Source: Acidimicrobiaceae bacterium (lineage in GTDB: Bacteria > Actinomycetota > Acidimicrobiia > Acidimicrobiales > Ilumatobacteraceae). From it: a stretch of DNA of 64,000 nt. Each line of letters opens with the position of its first letter. Position 1 is the first letter of the stretch. The stretch spans positions 124,001 through 188,000 of the forward strand of contig JADKGZ010000004.1 of assembly GCA_016722025.1 (NCBI GenBank), written 5' to 3'. Below, in pieces: positions 63,573 to 64,000 of the stretch. The notes under the pieces were generated by a model, which was not told where the DNA came from, ran no database searches, and worked only from the letters and a program-made list of their open reading frames with translations. Made by a program: the position numbers and the translations under genes.

Positions 63573-63995
63573 TCAACCGGCGCCCATGCCATACGCGTGC
63601 ACAGGGTGGAGACGAACGACGACGCGGCGATCGGCGACCATCGCTGCTCGGTACTCGTCCCAATCGGGGTGCTCGCCGACAGCGCCCCGGTACACGCTGA
63701 CGAGCTCGTCGACAGTGGCGTCATCGGCGTCGGCTGCCACCGCCGTCAGCTCGGCCTGCGCGTCGATGACCACGTAGCCCCAGAAGTCCTCCTTGCCGAC
63801 GTACAACGAAGCCCGCGGGTCGCGCAGCAGGTTGGTGTACTTGGCACGATCGGCCGTGATCGAGATGCGCACCACGCCATCATCGCCGAGGGTGTACGTG
63901 ATGTTCGAGAGCTGCGGACGACCATCGCGTTTGAGAGCGACCAGCACACCGTTCCTGCGCGGGCGGATGAAGTCGAGAGCGGCGGCAAGTTCCAT
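63573..63995 (-). CDS. PPOX-class F420/flavin-dependent protein
   Basis: The protein has 140 residues and the pyridoxamine 5'-phosphate oxidase-like split barrel: FIRPRRNGVLVALKRDGRPQ, then SNITYTLGDDGVVRISITADRAKYTNLLRDPRASLYV. This pattern (ITADRAKxxNLxRDPR) is typical of the F420-dependent reductases of Actinobacteria, which reduce quinones, biliverdin or aromatic compounds. With cofD and cofE in the window F420 is the more likely cofactor than FMN. It is convergent with the P450, whose stop is adjacent. Confidence 0.88.
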   Translation of the reverse strand: MELAAALDFIRPRRNGVLVALKRDGRPQLSNITYTLGDDGVVRISITADRAKYTNLLRDPRASLYVGKEDFWGYVVIDAQAELTAVAADADDATVDELVSVYRGAVGEHPDWDEYRAAMVADRRVVVRLHPVHAYGMGAG

Positions 63996-64000
63996 GCGGC

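Overview
The window is 64 kb of very GC-rich, densely coding chromosomal DNA. It looks like a member of the Actinomycetota, and the mixture of genes suggests the class Acidimicrobiia (an Ilumatobacter-like lineage). That placement is an inference from gene content: coenzyme F420 genes (cofD, cofE) and likely F420-using enzymes, a group II truncated hemoglobin, DUF3499 and DUF5719 proteins, repeat-bearing secreted proteins with an R-x-x-D-[ST]-R motif, and many genes that appear to lack a leader. I saw no rRNA, tRNA, CRISPR array, transposase, integrase or phage gene. No gene-free stretch exceeds about 300 bases.

Layout. 1-4 kb: tail of a luciferase-like oxidoreductase, an XRE-cupin regulator, a crotonase/hydrolase pair and two tandem paralogous lipoproteins. 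4.1-8.9 kb: a tightly coupled operon (class III aminotransferase, Lrp/AsnC regulator, pseudouridine-5'-phosphate glycosidase, and a lipoprotein fusing a degenerate glycerophosphodiesterase to an esterase) preceded by a perfect 13-bp inverted repeat. 9-14.4 kb: SRPBCC protein, cofE plus hydrolase, menB, an SpoU methyltransferase, truncated hemoglobin, a 66-residue protein and a crotonase. 14.4-21.3 kb: housekeeping block ftsX-ftsE-prfB-secA, a HAD hydrolase and comF. 21.3-31.4 kb: YczE-like protein, OsmC-like protein, ahcY with a structured leader, a secreted repeat protein, Trm112-like protein, phosphomannomutase, a large membrane protein, a CPBP protease and DUF3499. 31.4-53.7 kb: ftsH, thioredoxin-like protein, DUF5719, a large GT2 membrane glycosyltransferase, a coiled-coil protein, SpoIID protein, flippase, gmd, glycosyltransferases, cofD, epimerase, sugar nucleotidyltransferase and fcl. 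53.8-64 kb: ferritin-like protein, GNAT, a glutamine-synthetase-like enzyme divergent from a Liv-type ABC importer (with a LivM-LivG fusion), glutamine amidotransferase, cytochrome P450 and a PPOX-type flavin/F420 protein.

How the genes work together. Phosphomannomutase, the guanylyltransferase-like enzyme, gmd and fcl together cover mannose-6-phosphate to GDP-L-fucose. They sit among glycosyltransferases and a flippase, so this is probably an exopolysaccharide or glycoconjugate locus. The set ahcY, Trm112, manB, DUF3499, DUF5719, GT2, cofD and nucleotidyltransferase resembles an actinobacterial core neighbourhood, here interrupted by ftsH and other genes. CofD and CofE are two steps of F420 biosynthesis. 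The glutamine-synthetase-like enzyme, the Liv importer and the class I amidotransferase suggest uptake and gamma-glutamyl handling of an amino compound.

Quality caveat. Five genes between 28 and 52.4 kb (membrane protein, ftsH, GT2, gmd, a GT4) carry six frameshifts, several at homopolymers. The essential nature of some of them makes consensus errors more likely than decay. Each such gene is listed below as its in-frame pieces.
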